From Mesostigma viride (Eukaryota; Streptophyta; Mesostigmatophyceae; Mesostigmatales; Mesostigmataceae), in assembly GCA_009746045.1 (NCBI GenBank), contig RPFO01000041.1, forward strand, positions 6,837,302 to 6,901,301: DNA of 64,000 bases, in the 5' to 3' direction. The notes under the pieces were generated by a model that was not told where the DNA came from, made no database searches, and was given only the letters and a program-made list of their open reading frames with translations. The position numbers and the translations under genes were made by a program. Positions 1 through 10,714 of this stretch are shown here, piece by piece. Within the stretch, counting starts at the first letter, position 1. The number at the start of each line of letters is the position of its first letter.

Positions 1-1
1 G

Positions 2-619
2 GTGCATCTTCATCAGTGCAAGCAGGTGCCGATTCAATTGGTGTGCGATAGGTGGAAGCAACCCAAGCCGGACACTATTGAGAGCCAGCTACAATTCCAA
101 CAGATGGTAACTGTACACCCTGAGAACAGCCGTGATGATGATGTCAACGTGGATGTCGCTCAAGGCACGGAGCCTACGTATACTGACATTCTCGCTCACA
201 TGAAGGCATGGGCTTCTTTGGCGCATGAGGGTCGTTGTGGCTCGGATTTTCTCAGGCATTGTAAGTCATACTGACAGCAGAAGACACTGCCATAAAGTCA
301 GGTCAGTCACAATGCGACATTGCCGGGAGGGGATGGAAGTGCTGCTCGCTTGGTAGAAAACCCTTTAGGTCCTCCACCCCGTGGTCGGGGAAAACAACCA
401 CGTAAACAAAGAGCACACCATCCCAACGAGCCACCGACGTCAAAACGCAAGGTCTCTGCAACTCTTGGTGGAAGCGTTGTCGGTGAGGCTACGGGTACTT
501 CGAAGCGGGCCCGGGCCCGATGCGGGTTCGTTGCTTCTCTTGGTCACGGCAACTGCCCTAGCAATGCCGCGTCTGCTCCAAGTGTTGGCAGTGCTTGTTC
601 GCAACCCCAACTCCCATGA
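2..619 (+). CDS. 3' end of a FAR1/MULE-like transposase-derived gene (partial)
   Basis: Two adjacent open segments resemble the C-terminal tail of FAR1/FHY3-type and MULE transposases. The first (to about 274) contains VPIQLVCDRWKQ, like the 'IP..YIL.RW' motif that follows the SWIM finger. The second (about 302-619, another frame) contains ENPLGPPPRGRGKQPRKQ, like the 'DP..v..KGRPK.KR' motif of the same family, then a Ser/Arg-rich tail. A GTAAGT donor at 261-266 suggests an intron between them, with an acceptor somewhere in 280-330; the exact acceptor is not settled. The catalytic part lies outside the window. Similar tails occur at 45736-45947 (minus). The family call rests on short motifs only. 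Confidence 0.35.
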
Positions 620-639
620 GCGAATATGAAACTGCAACC

Positions 640-1645
640 TCGATGCACCTTCACGAGGTCAATGCCCTCATGGATCATTTGGAGGTATTTGCTGGCAATG
701 TTGCTAGCATGGCAGCGCTTGCTTAGTGCAATAGGGAAGGTGCAACTTCTATGCACCACAGGCTGCCTACATCCTTTCCGGCACATCCATCTTCACGTTA
801 ACAATCCTAAGTGGGACAACATGTGTATCCTGGCTACATTTCATCTGTGTTTGTTGTAAGTTGGTGCGTTTCCTCGGCCATAAAACTTCGTATCAACATT
901 GAACATCTTCTTGCCGTAGTGTAATATGAGTATCTCAAACATATGTGCCGGGCCATTGTCTTGCTCCCGAACATTTTGCGGTGTTTGGCTTTAAGCACTA
1001 TAATGGAATGTTGGAGTTGTGGTGTCCATTGTAGTGCTTGTTGGCTGCCTCCATGATCGTGAGATGTGGCCTTGAATCTCATGTGTGTATTTTCTTTCAA
1101 CGATGGACTTGAGTGCTTGGTTTCTTTGCGTTACTTATACATGTGGCGCCAACTCCTCCCAAATGTACAAGGCCACCCCCAGACATGCAACCATGCCCTT
1201 GTTTACACACTTGCAGGTGCGGCGCATGGTGGACGGACCTACGTGGCGCTGCATGCGACATATCTTCTTGCTGCTGCGGCCCGGCTACTATTCACTATTT
1301 ACTATTGCTACACTTATCATCAAGGATGTGGCATATCAGTGGTGCCATCATCATAATGCTTGGCAATGTTTGAAGCTCAATCAGCCATCATGGTGTGGAC
1401 AGTAGGCCTAGTGGCCCTTGCTTGCGATGGAGCCGTGGTGCCACCATCACTTCCCCCGGTGGACATCTGTGCTTCCCATCAGTTCCAACGTTCACTACAT
1501 GTGTTGAGCCACTCATGTTGACGGTGGTTCAAGCATGGTTGAAGCCAGCCTGAAGTGGCTGGTTTGGCATGTGCCGATTTAGTGGCTAGACGAGTAGTGG
1601 GCTCTCAACCCACTCGGGTGCAAAAAGCGAATCTTCACTGGTAGT
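640..1645. other. No recognisable feature
   Basis: Only short overlapping open frames on both strands, with no recognisable domain. No repeat structure noticed. Confidence 0.5.
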
Positions 1646-1705
1646 TTGACATGTCAGGCTTTGTTAGTGAAAGCTCGTGTAGGCTGTCCAACTGAGTGGT
1701 GGTTT

Positions 1706-2050
1706 CAATGGCCGCCGCCGCCTCCTCCTCCGGGCCGCCGCCGCCTCCTACGGGCCGCTGCCGCCTCCAGGCCGCCGCCGCCGCCTCCTACGGGCCGCTG
1801 CCGCCTCCTGGCCGCCACCGCCTCCTCCGGGCCGCCGCCGCCGCCGCCGCCTCCTCCGGGCCGCTGCCGCCTCCGGGCCGCCGCCGCCTCCTCCGGGCCG
1901 CTGCCGCCTCCAAGCCGCCACCGCCTCCTCCGGGCCGCCGCCGCCGCCTCCTCCTTCGGGCCGCCGCTGCCGCCGCCGGCTCCGGGCTGCTGCCCCCGCC
2001 GCCTCCTCTGGGCTGCCACCACCTTAGCCGGGCCGTCGCCGCCGCTGGCG
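1706..2050. repeat. GCC/CCT-rich imperfect simple repeat
   Basis: Dense GCCGCCGCC, CTCCTCC and GGGCCGC(T/C)GCC modules with a unit of roughly 18-24 bp (CCGCCTCCTCCGGGCCGCCG-like). Open frames on both strands (Pro/Arg/Ala-rich or Gly-rich) follow from composition and are not evidence of a gene. Confidence 0.8.
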
Positions 2051-2107
2051 TTGGGTAGTGCCATGCATTGTGGTACCAACCCAAGGTTGTTGTGGGAGTT
2101 CCCTTGA

Positions 2108-2813
2108 ACCCTGAGTGCCCCCCCTCAGGATAAAATTACTGGATGTTCCCTAGCAACCGCCACCATTAGGGAGGACAGTCAATACTTGCTGACCCACATT
2201 TGCCTGACGTGTCAATATGTAACAACCAAATCTGACTTGTTGTTACATCCTGAGTTTTGTAATAGTTTGGGATTTTATTTGAGGCCTTTTGGACAAGTAT
2301 TGAGCTAGTTATGAGGTTTCCCACGTGCAGAGATATTTGGAGACCCTTTGTCAACTGACTTGTTTAGACCCTCATTGGTCGTGGCCTGATCCACGTGGGG
2401 TTATTAGTTGGTCGGTTCTGCCAAGTCTTAAATGATCCTTTAGGACTCCAGTGCTTATCAAGATTCGGTGATTCCACGTCTGGATTCTGCCAGGCTGGTT
2501 TGTGTGCTCTTCTGTTACGTGTCTAGTTAGAGGGACGAAAGAATCTTACCTTGTGATGCTGTAACCTGATTGGTCCATTTCAGGCTAACGGTGGAGCATG
2601 CTCGACATGCACGTTGATATTAGGACGTATGGGTTGCCATTGCTGGAACGTTTGTTGTGATCTAATCTAACATGGTATAATAAGGTTCGCATTATTCATC
2701 CATCCTCAAAGCCTCTTGCTCGTTGACCACTTTCAGTTCCACAGAAGTATTCAAGGATATTACTTGTCTAACTTACTGAGATAACTAGACACAAATCACA
2801 CAATTATCTTGAA
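2108..2813. other. No recognisable feature
   Basis: AT-richer unique sequence with no supported gene or repeat. Confidence 0.45.
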
Positions 2814-3062
2814 ACAGTGTTTTTGCTAACGTACCGGAACCGGTAATTCTCCGGTAAACACCGGTGCCCCCCCGGCCGACCGGTATGCTATATGCCAAGC
2901 AGGAACCCCCCCCCGGCCGACCGGTATGCTATATGCCAAGCAGGAAACCCCCCCCGTTCGACCGGTATAAGCCATTGTGACTTGTCCGGGCTGCCCTGGT
3001 CGACCTGGAAGCTTTAAATGCCGGCCGGGTTCCCCGGTTTCCCCGTCAGACAGAACCGGTAC
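2814..3062 (+). repeat. CCGGT-rich repeat with a tandem duplication and a transposon-like end
   Basis: Begins CAGTGTTTTTGCTAAC and then carries many ACCGG/CCGGT motifs. A segment of about 45 bp (CCGGCCGACCGGTATGCTAT followed by ATGCCAAGCAGGAA) occurs twice in tandem and a third time in part. The first ~40 bp match, in inverted orientation, the end of the GC-rich block at 25855-25975, which finishes TTAGCAAAAATACTG. This suggests a repeat family with CAGTRTTTTTGCTAA termini. No coding potential. Confidence 0.5.
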
Positions 3063-3268
3063 TTATATACTGACTATAACACAATATCAATTTCTATTAG
3101 TAAAGGTTGACTATTCCCGGCATTTACAAAAAGTTTGCACATTGCTGCCATGCTAACACCTCCACGAAATGTAAACGCCGACACAGCAGAGCCCTGCTGA
3201 ATGCCCGACAAAAACCAGGGTACCAAGGGAATGAAATCTCGCGATGGTCCGATCGCAGCTAGAACATA

Positions 3269-3273
3269 CCTTA
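3269..3273 (+). other. Target-site duplication CCTTA (left copy)
   Basis: CCTTA directly precedes the 5' LTR and recurs directly after the 3' LTR at 24552-24556. A 5-bp duplication is standard for Ty3/gypsy integration. Confidence 0.9.
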
Positions 3274-3856
3274 TGTTACGTCCCGGCCCTTTTAGTCGGA
3301 CGTAACAATGGAATAAATTACTAAGGCCTTGTGGCCGTTGTTATGAGTTTTATGAATATTGGCTATTGTGTGAATTGGACTAGTTATTTTGGTCCTAGGC
3401 TGACCTTTTAGGGGCCGGTGCCGTGGCGCCGCGCCAGTCCTGGGTCTGTCTATGGTTCTAGGCGTGGATCCAGTAGTTGGGGGTCGATTTCGGCCCGGAT
3501 CCTACGTGGAATGAGTGAATGGGATTGTCCAGTAGGATTGGGTGTGCATCTGCGCCGCAACCAACCTAGGTTAAATTAGTCCGAGGACGAGAGTCTCGTC
3601 CTCTTGGTTTGATGAATGATAAGTGCGAATACGCCTACACATTGAGCCCGGGGCAACTATCCATTTGTAATTGGTCTTGCTAGCCTTTATAAGTGTGTAC
3701 AAATTAGCTTGGTATCAAGCCGTGATGCCAGATATCTCACGACTCACGTCGTGAAGCGCAACCTACATTATGCTACCTTGAATTAATCCTAATTCCGGCA
3801 AGGAGGGTCTTTCGCTACGTAGCTCAGGCTAGAGGTGTCTGGGCTGGGACGTAACA
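3274..3856 (+). repeat. 5' LTR
   Basis: Starts TGTTACGTCCCGG and ends GGGACGTAACA, giving inverted termini of 11 bp. GGACGTAACA also occurs 25 bp inside (3298-3307), so the first 34 bases can fold into a hairpin. GAGGACGAG/CTCGTCCTC near 3582-3602 forms a second strong stem-loop. Differs from the 3' LTR (23969-24551) at three positions. Confidence 0.95.
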
Positions 3857-3857
3857 C

Positions 3858-3870
3858 TGGTTATCGGAGG
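3858..3870 (+). promoter_or_regulatory. Primer-binding-site-like sequence
   Basis: TGGTTATCGGAGG starts one base after the 5' LTR, where the minus-strand primer site lies. It resembles the common initiator-Met tRNA PBS (TGGTATCAGAG...) with one extra T and one change. The tRNA match cannot be tested here. Confidence 0.5.
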
Positions 3871-3963
3871 AAATGTGCTGGAAAGGGTAGCTAACTCTCG
3901 CGGAGAGGGTTAGTGAGCCAATTAGGATACCAAGGCGGAGTTTGACGTAGGTAGAGGTTCCGG

Positions 3964-4136
3964 AATTCAACGACTGCTGACTGGTCGGCGGCCAGCCCGT
4001 AAAGGGATTCAACGACGACCTAGGCAGCAGGCGGCCAGTCTGGGATACTCGGCGGGGCTAGCAATAGTCCTGTGGTGAGGTGCTGTAAACGATAGCGTTC
4101 AGCTCTCCTGTTTTCAACGACACCTAGTGGCGGCCA
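3964..4136 (+). repeat. Leader repeats TTCAACGAC...GGCGGCCA
   Basis: The retrotransposon leader contains TTCAACGAC followed within about 25 bp by GGCGGCCA at about 3966, 4009 and 4113. A further copy lies at 10260-10283, beyond the nested insert. The third copy is split by that insert at its GGCGGCCA. This suggests a repeated structural motif in the leader RNA; its role is unknown. Confidence 0.6.
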
Positions 4137-4140
4137 CACT

Positions 4141-4490
4141 AGGAACTCAGATCTGAGATTTTTCTCAGTTTTTCTCAGTTTTCTCAGTTTTCTCAGGAAG
4201 GCTGCCTGAGATTTCCTGAGATTTCCTGAGATGTCCTGAGATTTCCTGAGATTTCCTGAGATCAACTGAGAAAAATCTCAGTTTTCTCAGGAAAACTGAG
4301 AAAATCACCTGAGAAAACTGAGAAAACTGAGAAAAAACTGAGATCAGCCTGAGAAAGTCGCCTGGCCTGAGATTTTTTTTTCTCAGGAACGAAATTTCTC
4401 AGGCGCCCGGTTTTTTCTCAGGTTGCTGCCTGAGAAAATCTGAGACTGAGAAAATCTGGGAAACTTAAGGCCTGAGAAAAACTGAGAAAC
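4141..4490. repeat. Left subterminal CTGAGA/CTCAG array
   Basis: Dozens of CTGAGA, CTCAGTTTT and TGAGATTTCC motifs in both orientations, often 9-11 bp apart. The right-end array is built from the same motif, which supports the element boundaries. Confidence 0.85.
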
Positions 4491-4559
4491 CTCATGCACA
4501 CAGAGAAATCGCATTCATACCACACAACCAGAAATCGCTTTGATTACAAATTATAATAA

Positions 4560-5026
4560 TTTCTTGTGCAGTTGGAGTACAGCTCTTCAAGTTTGCTAAG
4601 AACATCAATTTCAGTCACTAGACGAATTGCTACAATCTGCTTCAGCGTAGCTCACTTTTCCATACGCCCTTGCACTTCTCCTCGTTGGTGCAAGGTCGCC
4701 CCGGCTAGGTTCAGCCACATTCTTGTGCTGCCTACCCCCTCTCCCCCTCTGCCCACGATTCCCCCGCGTAGGTTCAGCCGCATACTCGCGGCCATCGCCA
4801 CCACGGGCAGAATCAGCAGCATTTTCTGCTGCAGGCTGCCTCCTTCCTCTCCCCCTCCGTCCACGCTTCCCCGTGCAGGTTCAGACGCATTGTAGCTGCA
4901 TGGGTCATCACTGTCGCTGCTAGGTGGAGCCACATCCTCTTGGCTACCATTATCACTGCCGCTGCAGATGGAGGAATCAGTTTCTGCTGCAGGCTGCTTA
5001 CCCCTCCTCTTCCTTGGTGCAGGCAT
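4560..5026 (-). pseudogene. Possible Arg/Gly/Ser-rich protein fragment inside the CACTA-like element
   Basis: Reads on the minus strand from ATG at 5026: MPAPRKRRGKQPAAETDSS, then an acidic Ser/Asp-rich stretch. A similar segment (KQPAAENAADSARGGDG) follows in another frame, so a duplicated module of about 100 bp appears frameshifted. It is basic, low-complexity and probably disordered. No known domain; it could be the remnant of an N-terminal exon. Low certainty that it is coding. Confidence 0.25.
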
Positions 5027-5040
5027 GCCATCCTCGCTGC

Positions 5041-5109
5041 CACACTAGGAACGGAGTGTTGACAAACTTTGACAATTGTTTGTCAAGAATTGTCAAATAG
5101 TTCTAGTGT
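5041..5109. repeat. Short foldback with CACACTAGGAAC ends and TTGACA motifs
   Basis: CACACTAGGAAC at the left faces GTTCTAGTGTG at the right, with nearly palindromic TTGACAA/TTGTCAA between. The terminus matches that of the surrounding CACTA-like element, so this looks like a related miniature or collapsed copy. Confidence 0.6.
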
Positions 5110-5489
5110 GACCCGCTGGCTTCGCACAGCCAAAAAAAAAATATTTTTTTAATCAATTTTTGGCGGTAGAGAGACCATGGAGGGACTGCCCGCTGCCCAC
5201 TGTAGACGCATACTGTAGTTCGTAGAAGCGTACTCCTTCGCTGCACTCCGGAGAGGAATCGTGACGGACTGACGGTCTCCTTCGCTGCCCTCCAGAGAGG
5301 AGGCCGCTAAAGCGGCCGCTCGCTTCGCTCGCTGGGAGCTTTGCGCGGATTGGTTGGCAGTTCTTCCGTGCGCTGGGAGCTTCGCGCGGATTGGTGGTCA
5401 GTCAGTCCGCCCCTTCTGGATTGGCCGCGTACTCGGTGATGCCCTGAATAGTGTCGGATTACCTTACATTGCCAAATTAGTAATATAGA

Positions 5490-5812
5490 TTCTTGACATA
5501 TCAACTGCCATGACCTTGACAAACCTTGACAGAACTTGACAAAAGCTTGACATGACAACATCAAAGGCTTGACAAACCTTGACAGAATGTTGAAAGGTTG
5601 ACAAAACCTTGACAATCTTTGAAATATCAACATATCAACACGGAAAAAAATGTCAATACACTGACAAACCAAGGTGATGTGTCAAGAAATGTCAAGACGT
5701 TAACAAACGAAGGCCAAAAAAATTGTTAACATGACAAAATGTCCACAAATGTTAACATGACAAACGTCAACATGACAACCAAAGGCGTAGCAAACTGACA
5801 AATCAACACCAC
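5490..5812. repeat. TTGACA/TGACAAAC array
   Basis: About 25 irregularly spaced TTGACA, TGACAA or TGTCAA motifs. The same motif fills the foldback at 5041-5109. This resembles a subterminal array of a second CACTA-type family. Confidence 0.6.
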
Positions 5813-6458
5813 GCACAGGTAAACTTATTTCATTAAAATCAACAAGTTCAAAAGACCACCTAAACCGAGTCATCATCATCATCATCATCAAAATCAACAT
5901 GGCTGCTACCTTGCTGCCTGAATTGCGGTTTTCTGCATTACATTAGCATGACAAACTGTACTGACAAAACACATGAAGGAGAAGTGCACTCAATCACAGT
6001 CCGAGGGTGGCGGGCAAGATGCACAGCCACAAGCATCTTACAAATGCAGTATAACATCCGCGTAGGGCTGTCCCAGCGATCATTGCTGAAATTAATGGAC
6101 GACTTTCTAGAAATTTACCGCAGGAGACTGTCCAGTGCTACAGCGATGTGACGAGGGCTCAGAGCCTACAAAATCTGTGTCCGCAGGTGCCCTCCCCGCC
6201 ATGCTGGGCTGGCCGATGTGTGCGCCATGGTTGTGTTAGGTAGATTGCCTGCATGCAAGGGAAACATGCGTTATCCAGCAAAGCAGCAAAGGGAACACAC
6301 AACGATCTTAAGTGAGATGAATACCCGACGCCTTGACGCGCCAACAACGTTGCATTACCTAAATCAGTTGTGTGTAATGAGACGGCGTGAGAGCACAGCA
6401 GTCGCGTGGCTGTTTGTGAGTGATGGCTTGATTTTTGGACCGAGAAAGTGAGATAGTG

Positions 6459-6463
<5 letters not shown>
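5813..6463. other. No recognisable gene
   Basis: Unique-looking sequence inside the CACTA-like element; only a short ATC run near 5875-5890. Confidence 0.4.

Positions 6464-6551
<88 letters not shown>
6464..6551. repeat. (GA)n microsatellite
   Basis: About 44 uninterrupted GA dinucleotides. Arg-Glu or Ser-Leu open frames across it are composition artefacts. Confidence 0.97.
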
Positions 6552-6553
<2 letters not shown>

Positions 6554-7079
6554 CCTGGTATTCTCGCCTAAACTGTCCCTATGTACCTCACAAGATGTAG
6601 GGAACTGCGAAACCACAGGAATACCTAGAGAAGAGCGCTTCCTGCCTCACGAAAAACTCGCCGATTGAGTGCTTGACGTTCACGTTTGATAATGCTGAAC
6701 TGCGTTATCAAATCATCTGCGTTATCAAATCATCATCTGGAAGAGTCACGTCACTTGGTTGGTGCCGGGCCCGCTACAAAAAACGTAGCGAGCCCGGTGA
6801 TGTCGCTATTACACCACCCGACTTTACATCGAGTCACTGTGAATGATATATATATGGCTGCCTACAGCACCGCGCATGGTGTCCAAGTAAAATTATGGCG
6901 CTGCCAAGGCTGCGTACCTGCCGTTATCGCCTTGGTCTTTGTCACGGTGGCGTTTGTCAGAAGTATCGACACACCTGCCTGAAACTAGTACTTATAGTTT
7001 AGTGCTAGCTCTGGACTACATGGACGGGCATGTGCCGCATGTTTAAGTTCTGTTCCATAAGTGACCCAGTCATTCTGTG

Positions 7080-7606
7080 ACTGACCTTGAACTTTGGTCG
7101 TGAATGGTTGGCTTGAGATCACGTTATGATTGTAACTGCCACACAGTCAGAAAAGACCCAGTTTGGTGTGGCCACGTTGTAGGTAGATCATAACTGCTAC
7201 CCAGTAGCTGAGCCTGGAATTGTTTAAAAGGCGAAGCTACGCACCTTGTTTGCTCTCTCAGTACCTCACACCTCACACACTCCTGTGGTGGAACTAGCAG
7301 CCGGCCAGCTGCCGACTGAGACTTATTTTTATCTGAGTGAAATAAAGTAAAACTTTGTGGCAAACATTGTTTTCTCACTCCTAACAGCGTTCTCCAATTC
7401 ACGTGCAACGTCCACTTCCTGTGCCAGCTGGCGCGGCGCGTGCCCTTCGGGCTGAATTTCAAATTTCCGCGTGCAGTCCGTTGGAGAGGGGCGCTGCGTC
7501 CGGAGTCCGGACTTCGGGAAGTCGGAGGCTGCTGGTCGCACAAAAGATCGTTGTTGGCTGTTGAGTGATGTCCGACTGGCACGATGGAGAGGGCTCCATC
7601 ACATTG
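7080..7606 (+). repeat. LTR-like remnant with a primer-binding-site-like end (approximate limits)
   Basis: The stretch has a plausible LTR layout: TTTAAAAGG-type promoter near 7225, a polyadenylation-like AATAAAG near 7341, then TTGGCGACCTCACCAG at 7605-7620. A TTGGCGACC-type sequence directly after an LTR is a frequent primer-binding site. The left limit is not visible, no second LTR was found and no gag/pol follows. It is probably a solo or truncated LTR carried in the CACTA-like element. Confidence 0.35.
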
Positions 7607-8244
7607 GCGACCTCACCAGTGGCCCACATGTACCGACGAGACCTGCATCTCGAGCTTGTCGGCCCTCACGCTGCAGCTGTCACCATGCGAGACGCCCTGA
7701 GACTCACGGCATGATTTTTCCCGTGCAATATCACGCCCTCGATTCGCAGCAAGGCCCGTCTCCTCCAATATGGCCGACTGCGGGCTGTGCCGTAACAGGA
7801 AATGTCCGGGTGATGGCAGGCAGTGCCTACCCATCCCCCCGCATGCACCGCGTCAAGCAATATTTCCACTTCCGCTGCTGCTGGGCACCGGGCTACTGCC
7901 TACATTTCTTAAATCGCTCCATCGCCTCCTCCATGGTGCCTCGCTCCCTGCGGCCCCTCCGCCACGCCGGATATCCTTGGCAATCAAGCCTACCGGCTAC
8001 CACCATACCGGCCACGAGCCCTTGCTGCACCAAACGAAGTGTGCGGCCCCGAATTAAGTGAAGTACACGGCAGGACTGGGAACCACCTGAAATTACATCG
8101 GGGTCTCCAGTGGACTTGGCGTCACATCTTGCTAACGTTGTCACTGTCGGCAGTTGTTAGTTGCTGTTGGTTGTTGCATGCTGAGGGTTGCAGATGTTCT
8201 AGGAACCGCTGGTCCAATGTTGCTATGCATGCAGTTACTCTTGC
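7607..8244. other. Open but unrecognised stretch
   Basis: Overlapping open frames on both strands, longest about 190 codons (7471-8061, plus). No domain, biased composition, mutually overlapping. Could be a decayed gag region of the LTR remnant upstream; not called as a gene. Confidence 0.3.
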
Positions 8245-9060
8245 CATTACGTGTGTCCGTGTGCCTCCAACCATCCCGCCACAATGCCAGCACCCTCCAC
8301 CCCGCTAACTCCCACTCGCCCCACTCCCCTGCCTGTTCCATACCCGCCCCACCCTCAAATATACGTCACAGACATCCGCATGCCGTTATCCATCCCCACC
8401 TGACTACGGACTACTCTCGCCCCCACGCTGAGGTCCCCCACAACACCGTAACACCGCCCTCCTCCCCCAAACCATCCGATGACCCACCCGACCATCCACC
8501 TTGAGTCCCCCCAAACCAACCTATCTGACTACCACCCTTCCGTATTACATACACCACCTTCCACACCAACATAACAAACCACCTACTAAACAAACCTACC
8601 GCCCCACAACGAGGTTCCCCTACACCACTGCACCCCGCCCACCCCGCCCCCCGCTGCCCCAACATACGATGACTCCACCCCACCATCCACGTGAAGCATA
8701 ACCATCCACCCCGGCCTCCGTGGCAACCAATCAGCTGTCCACTCAACCATAACTGACACTGCTGCACCGACCACCGGCAAGCCCGCCTACGTACCATACC
8801 CAAGCCACCCACGCAACCCAAGCATCCCCAACCCTCACACGAACCTGTGACCTACGCACGAGCTACCTACAACTGCGACTCACAACTACTACATAATCAA
8901 CCCATAACAATGTCCCCCATGACCCCCGCCAAAGGGGGGGGGTCCCCCCAATAGTCCAACACACACACACACACACTCTCTACAATACCCAAGACCACGA
9001 GTACCCACCCAATTCACCTCCCACAACGGTATCACCCACGAGTCCAGTGCCCCACCCATG
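8245..9060. repeat. C-rich, CCACC/CCATCC-biased low-complexity tract
   Basis: The plus strand is strongly depleted in G and rich in CCACCC, CCATCC and ACCACC, ending with a short (CA)n run near 8960. A diverged pyrimidine-rich simple repeat rather than a gene. Confidence 0.6.
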
Positions 9061-9104
9061 TCCACAGTGACACCCCGGAGACTTCACCACGCCCACCGAC
9101 TGCA

Positions 9105-9395
9105 CGCACGCACACCTAGCTGCACACTCCCACGCACCTACCCTTGCACGCACGCATGCACGCAGCCATCAACCCACCCACCAAGGCACGCCTGCACAAA
9201 CGCACACATGCACAAGTGCACGCACACGCACACATAGCTGCACACTCTCACGCACCCACTCACGCACGCACGCCTGCACACAGCCATCAACCCACCCGCC
9301 AAGGCACGCCTGCACAAACGCACTCATGCACAACTGCACACACTCGCCCACGCACGCACGCCTAGCTGCACGCCTGCACGCAGTCACGCAATGCA
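9105..9395. repeat. GCACGCAC-rich block with two ~120-bp units
   Basis: CGCACGCAC runs embed two copies of a longer unit containing AGCCATCAACCCACC, AAGGCACGCCTGCACAAACG and ATAGCTGCA or CTAGCTGCA. A third partial unit is at 9105-9150. Confidence 0.75.
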
Positions 9396-9887
9396 TGGCA
9401 GCATGCCCGCCTTCTATATCATTCTTGGAATATCATGTTGCATATGGCATTATTATCATGTTTGTAAATTTAACTCCTTGCTTTCTGTATGCTTTCTTTC
9501 TTTGGGGGATTACTTGATGCAGATCGTGGAGCATACAAGCTCGACGAGAAGACGTACACATCAATATTGAGTGAAACCACCGTTGCTGGGCTCTGGCATG
9601 CCAGCTGTTATATGGCCATGAGCCATCAGCTAGCAATCCAGAAATAGGATGAGAGCAGTTTTGAGTTGATGTTTTATATTTTGATGGTATTGAAACGATG
9701 AGTCACAGAATGCCACAATGAAACATAAGTTCATTACTATCAAACAGCGTGATGCCATGAATGCCACGCCTAATACCACAAGATGTGCTAATAACGTATT
9801 TAATTCATTAATGAATTGTTGGATTTATTGCATGATGGTGTTATGCTTCTTAGAATACACATTTAATTCTGGCAATGGCATGCCTGA

Positions 9888-10235
9888 GAAAATGCCCTGA
9901 GATTTTAAGCGCCTGAGAAAATGCCCTGAGATTTTAAGCGCCTGAGAAAATGCCCTGAGATTTTCAGCCTGAGAAAAAAAAATCTCAGTGTCCACGTAAA
10001 ATCTCAGTTTCCACTTAGCCCTGAGATTTCCTGAGATTTCCTGAGAAAAAGCCAATTTTCTCAGGCCAATCTCAGGAAATCTCAGGTCACTTTCTCAGGA
10101 AATCTCAGGAAATCTCAGGAAAATCTCAGGAAATCTCAGGAAATCTCAGGAACATCTCAGGAAATCTCAGGAAATCTCAGTTTTTTTCTCAGGAAATCTC
10201 AGGAAATCTCAGGAAATCTCAGTTTTCTCAGTAGC
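9888..10235. repeat. Right subterminal CTCAGGAAAT array
   Basis: Tandem-like CTCAGGAAAT (about 10-bp spacing) and TGAGAAAATGCC motifs run up to the right inverted repeat. Mirrors the left array at 4141-4490. Confidence 0.85.
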
Positions 10236-10247
10236 GAGTTCCTAGTG

Positions 10248-10714
10248 CAGGGCTTGCCTTCAACGACACCGGGTGGCGGCCAGCTCAGGAGGGATTAACG
10301 TCATCGAATATGGTACGTCCCCTAGTTAGGATTCTTTCTTTGCAAGCGATGCCTGCGGAAGGCTAGCTGGCGTGCTCGCTTTCTCTCCGGAACCGCACGC
10401 GTAGGGGGTTCTTGTTATACGTTGTGCCTCTATAGGTTGTGAATGTCGTTGGTGCGAATGGAAGTTGCGGATGACGACCATTCGTTGTTTTACCTGTTGT
10501 GGGGGTGGATACCGTCTGGCTGTTGCCGACTGTGTTGACGGTGTTTACCTCCGTGTATTTATTGTATAGCCCCTTTGCCGCGGAAGGCTGGGGGGCGTGT
10601 GCTGTGCTACACTCCGTGCTCTCTCCTCGTTTGTTTAAGGTCACTGCATTTAGAGGTAGCCTGGGATTCCCCTTTCTCTCCTGCTTGCAAGCCGCTGCCA
10701 GACTATGATGTAAC
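10248..10714 (+). other. Retrotransposon leader downstream of the nested insert
   Basis: Holds the fourth TTCAACGAC...GGCGGCCA motif (10260-10283) and otherwise nothing recognisable up to the first ATG at 10715. Confidence 0.5.

Larger units (their letters stand above)
4137..10247. mobile_element. EnSpm/CACTA-like element nested in the retrotransposon leader
   Basis: Left end CACTAGGAACTC (4137-4148) and right end GAGTTCCTAGTG (10236-10247) are perfect 12-bp inverted repeats beginning with CACTA. Both ends lead into dense CTGAGA/CTCAG arrays (about 4140-4480 and 9888-10235), like the subterminal transposase-binding repeats of En/Spm elements. Flanking CA dinucleotides (4135-4136 and 10248-10249) look like a 2-bp duplication. 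Removing the insert and one CA restores the GGCGGCCAG leader motif. No CACTA transposase domain was recognised inside, so it is probably non-autonomous and filled with other repeats. Confidence 0.75.

Noticed and set aside
1646-2107. Pro-rich (plus) or Gly-rich (minus) protein
   Set aside because: GCC/CCT simple repeat; several frames open on both strands and no flanking conserved sequence.
3575-3610. Possible hammerhead ribozyme in the LTR (AGTCCGAGGACGAGAGTC resembles stem II)
   Set aside because: The conserved CTGATGA and GAAA core elements are not in the right places. The stretch is better explained as a simple 9-10-bp stem-loop.
7471-8061. 196-codon ORF as a gene
   Set aside because: Overlapped by equally long frames on the other strand, no domain, atypical composition; it starts inside an LTR-like remnant.
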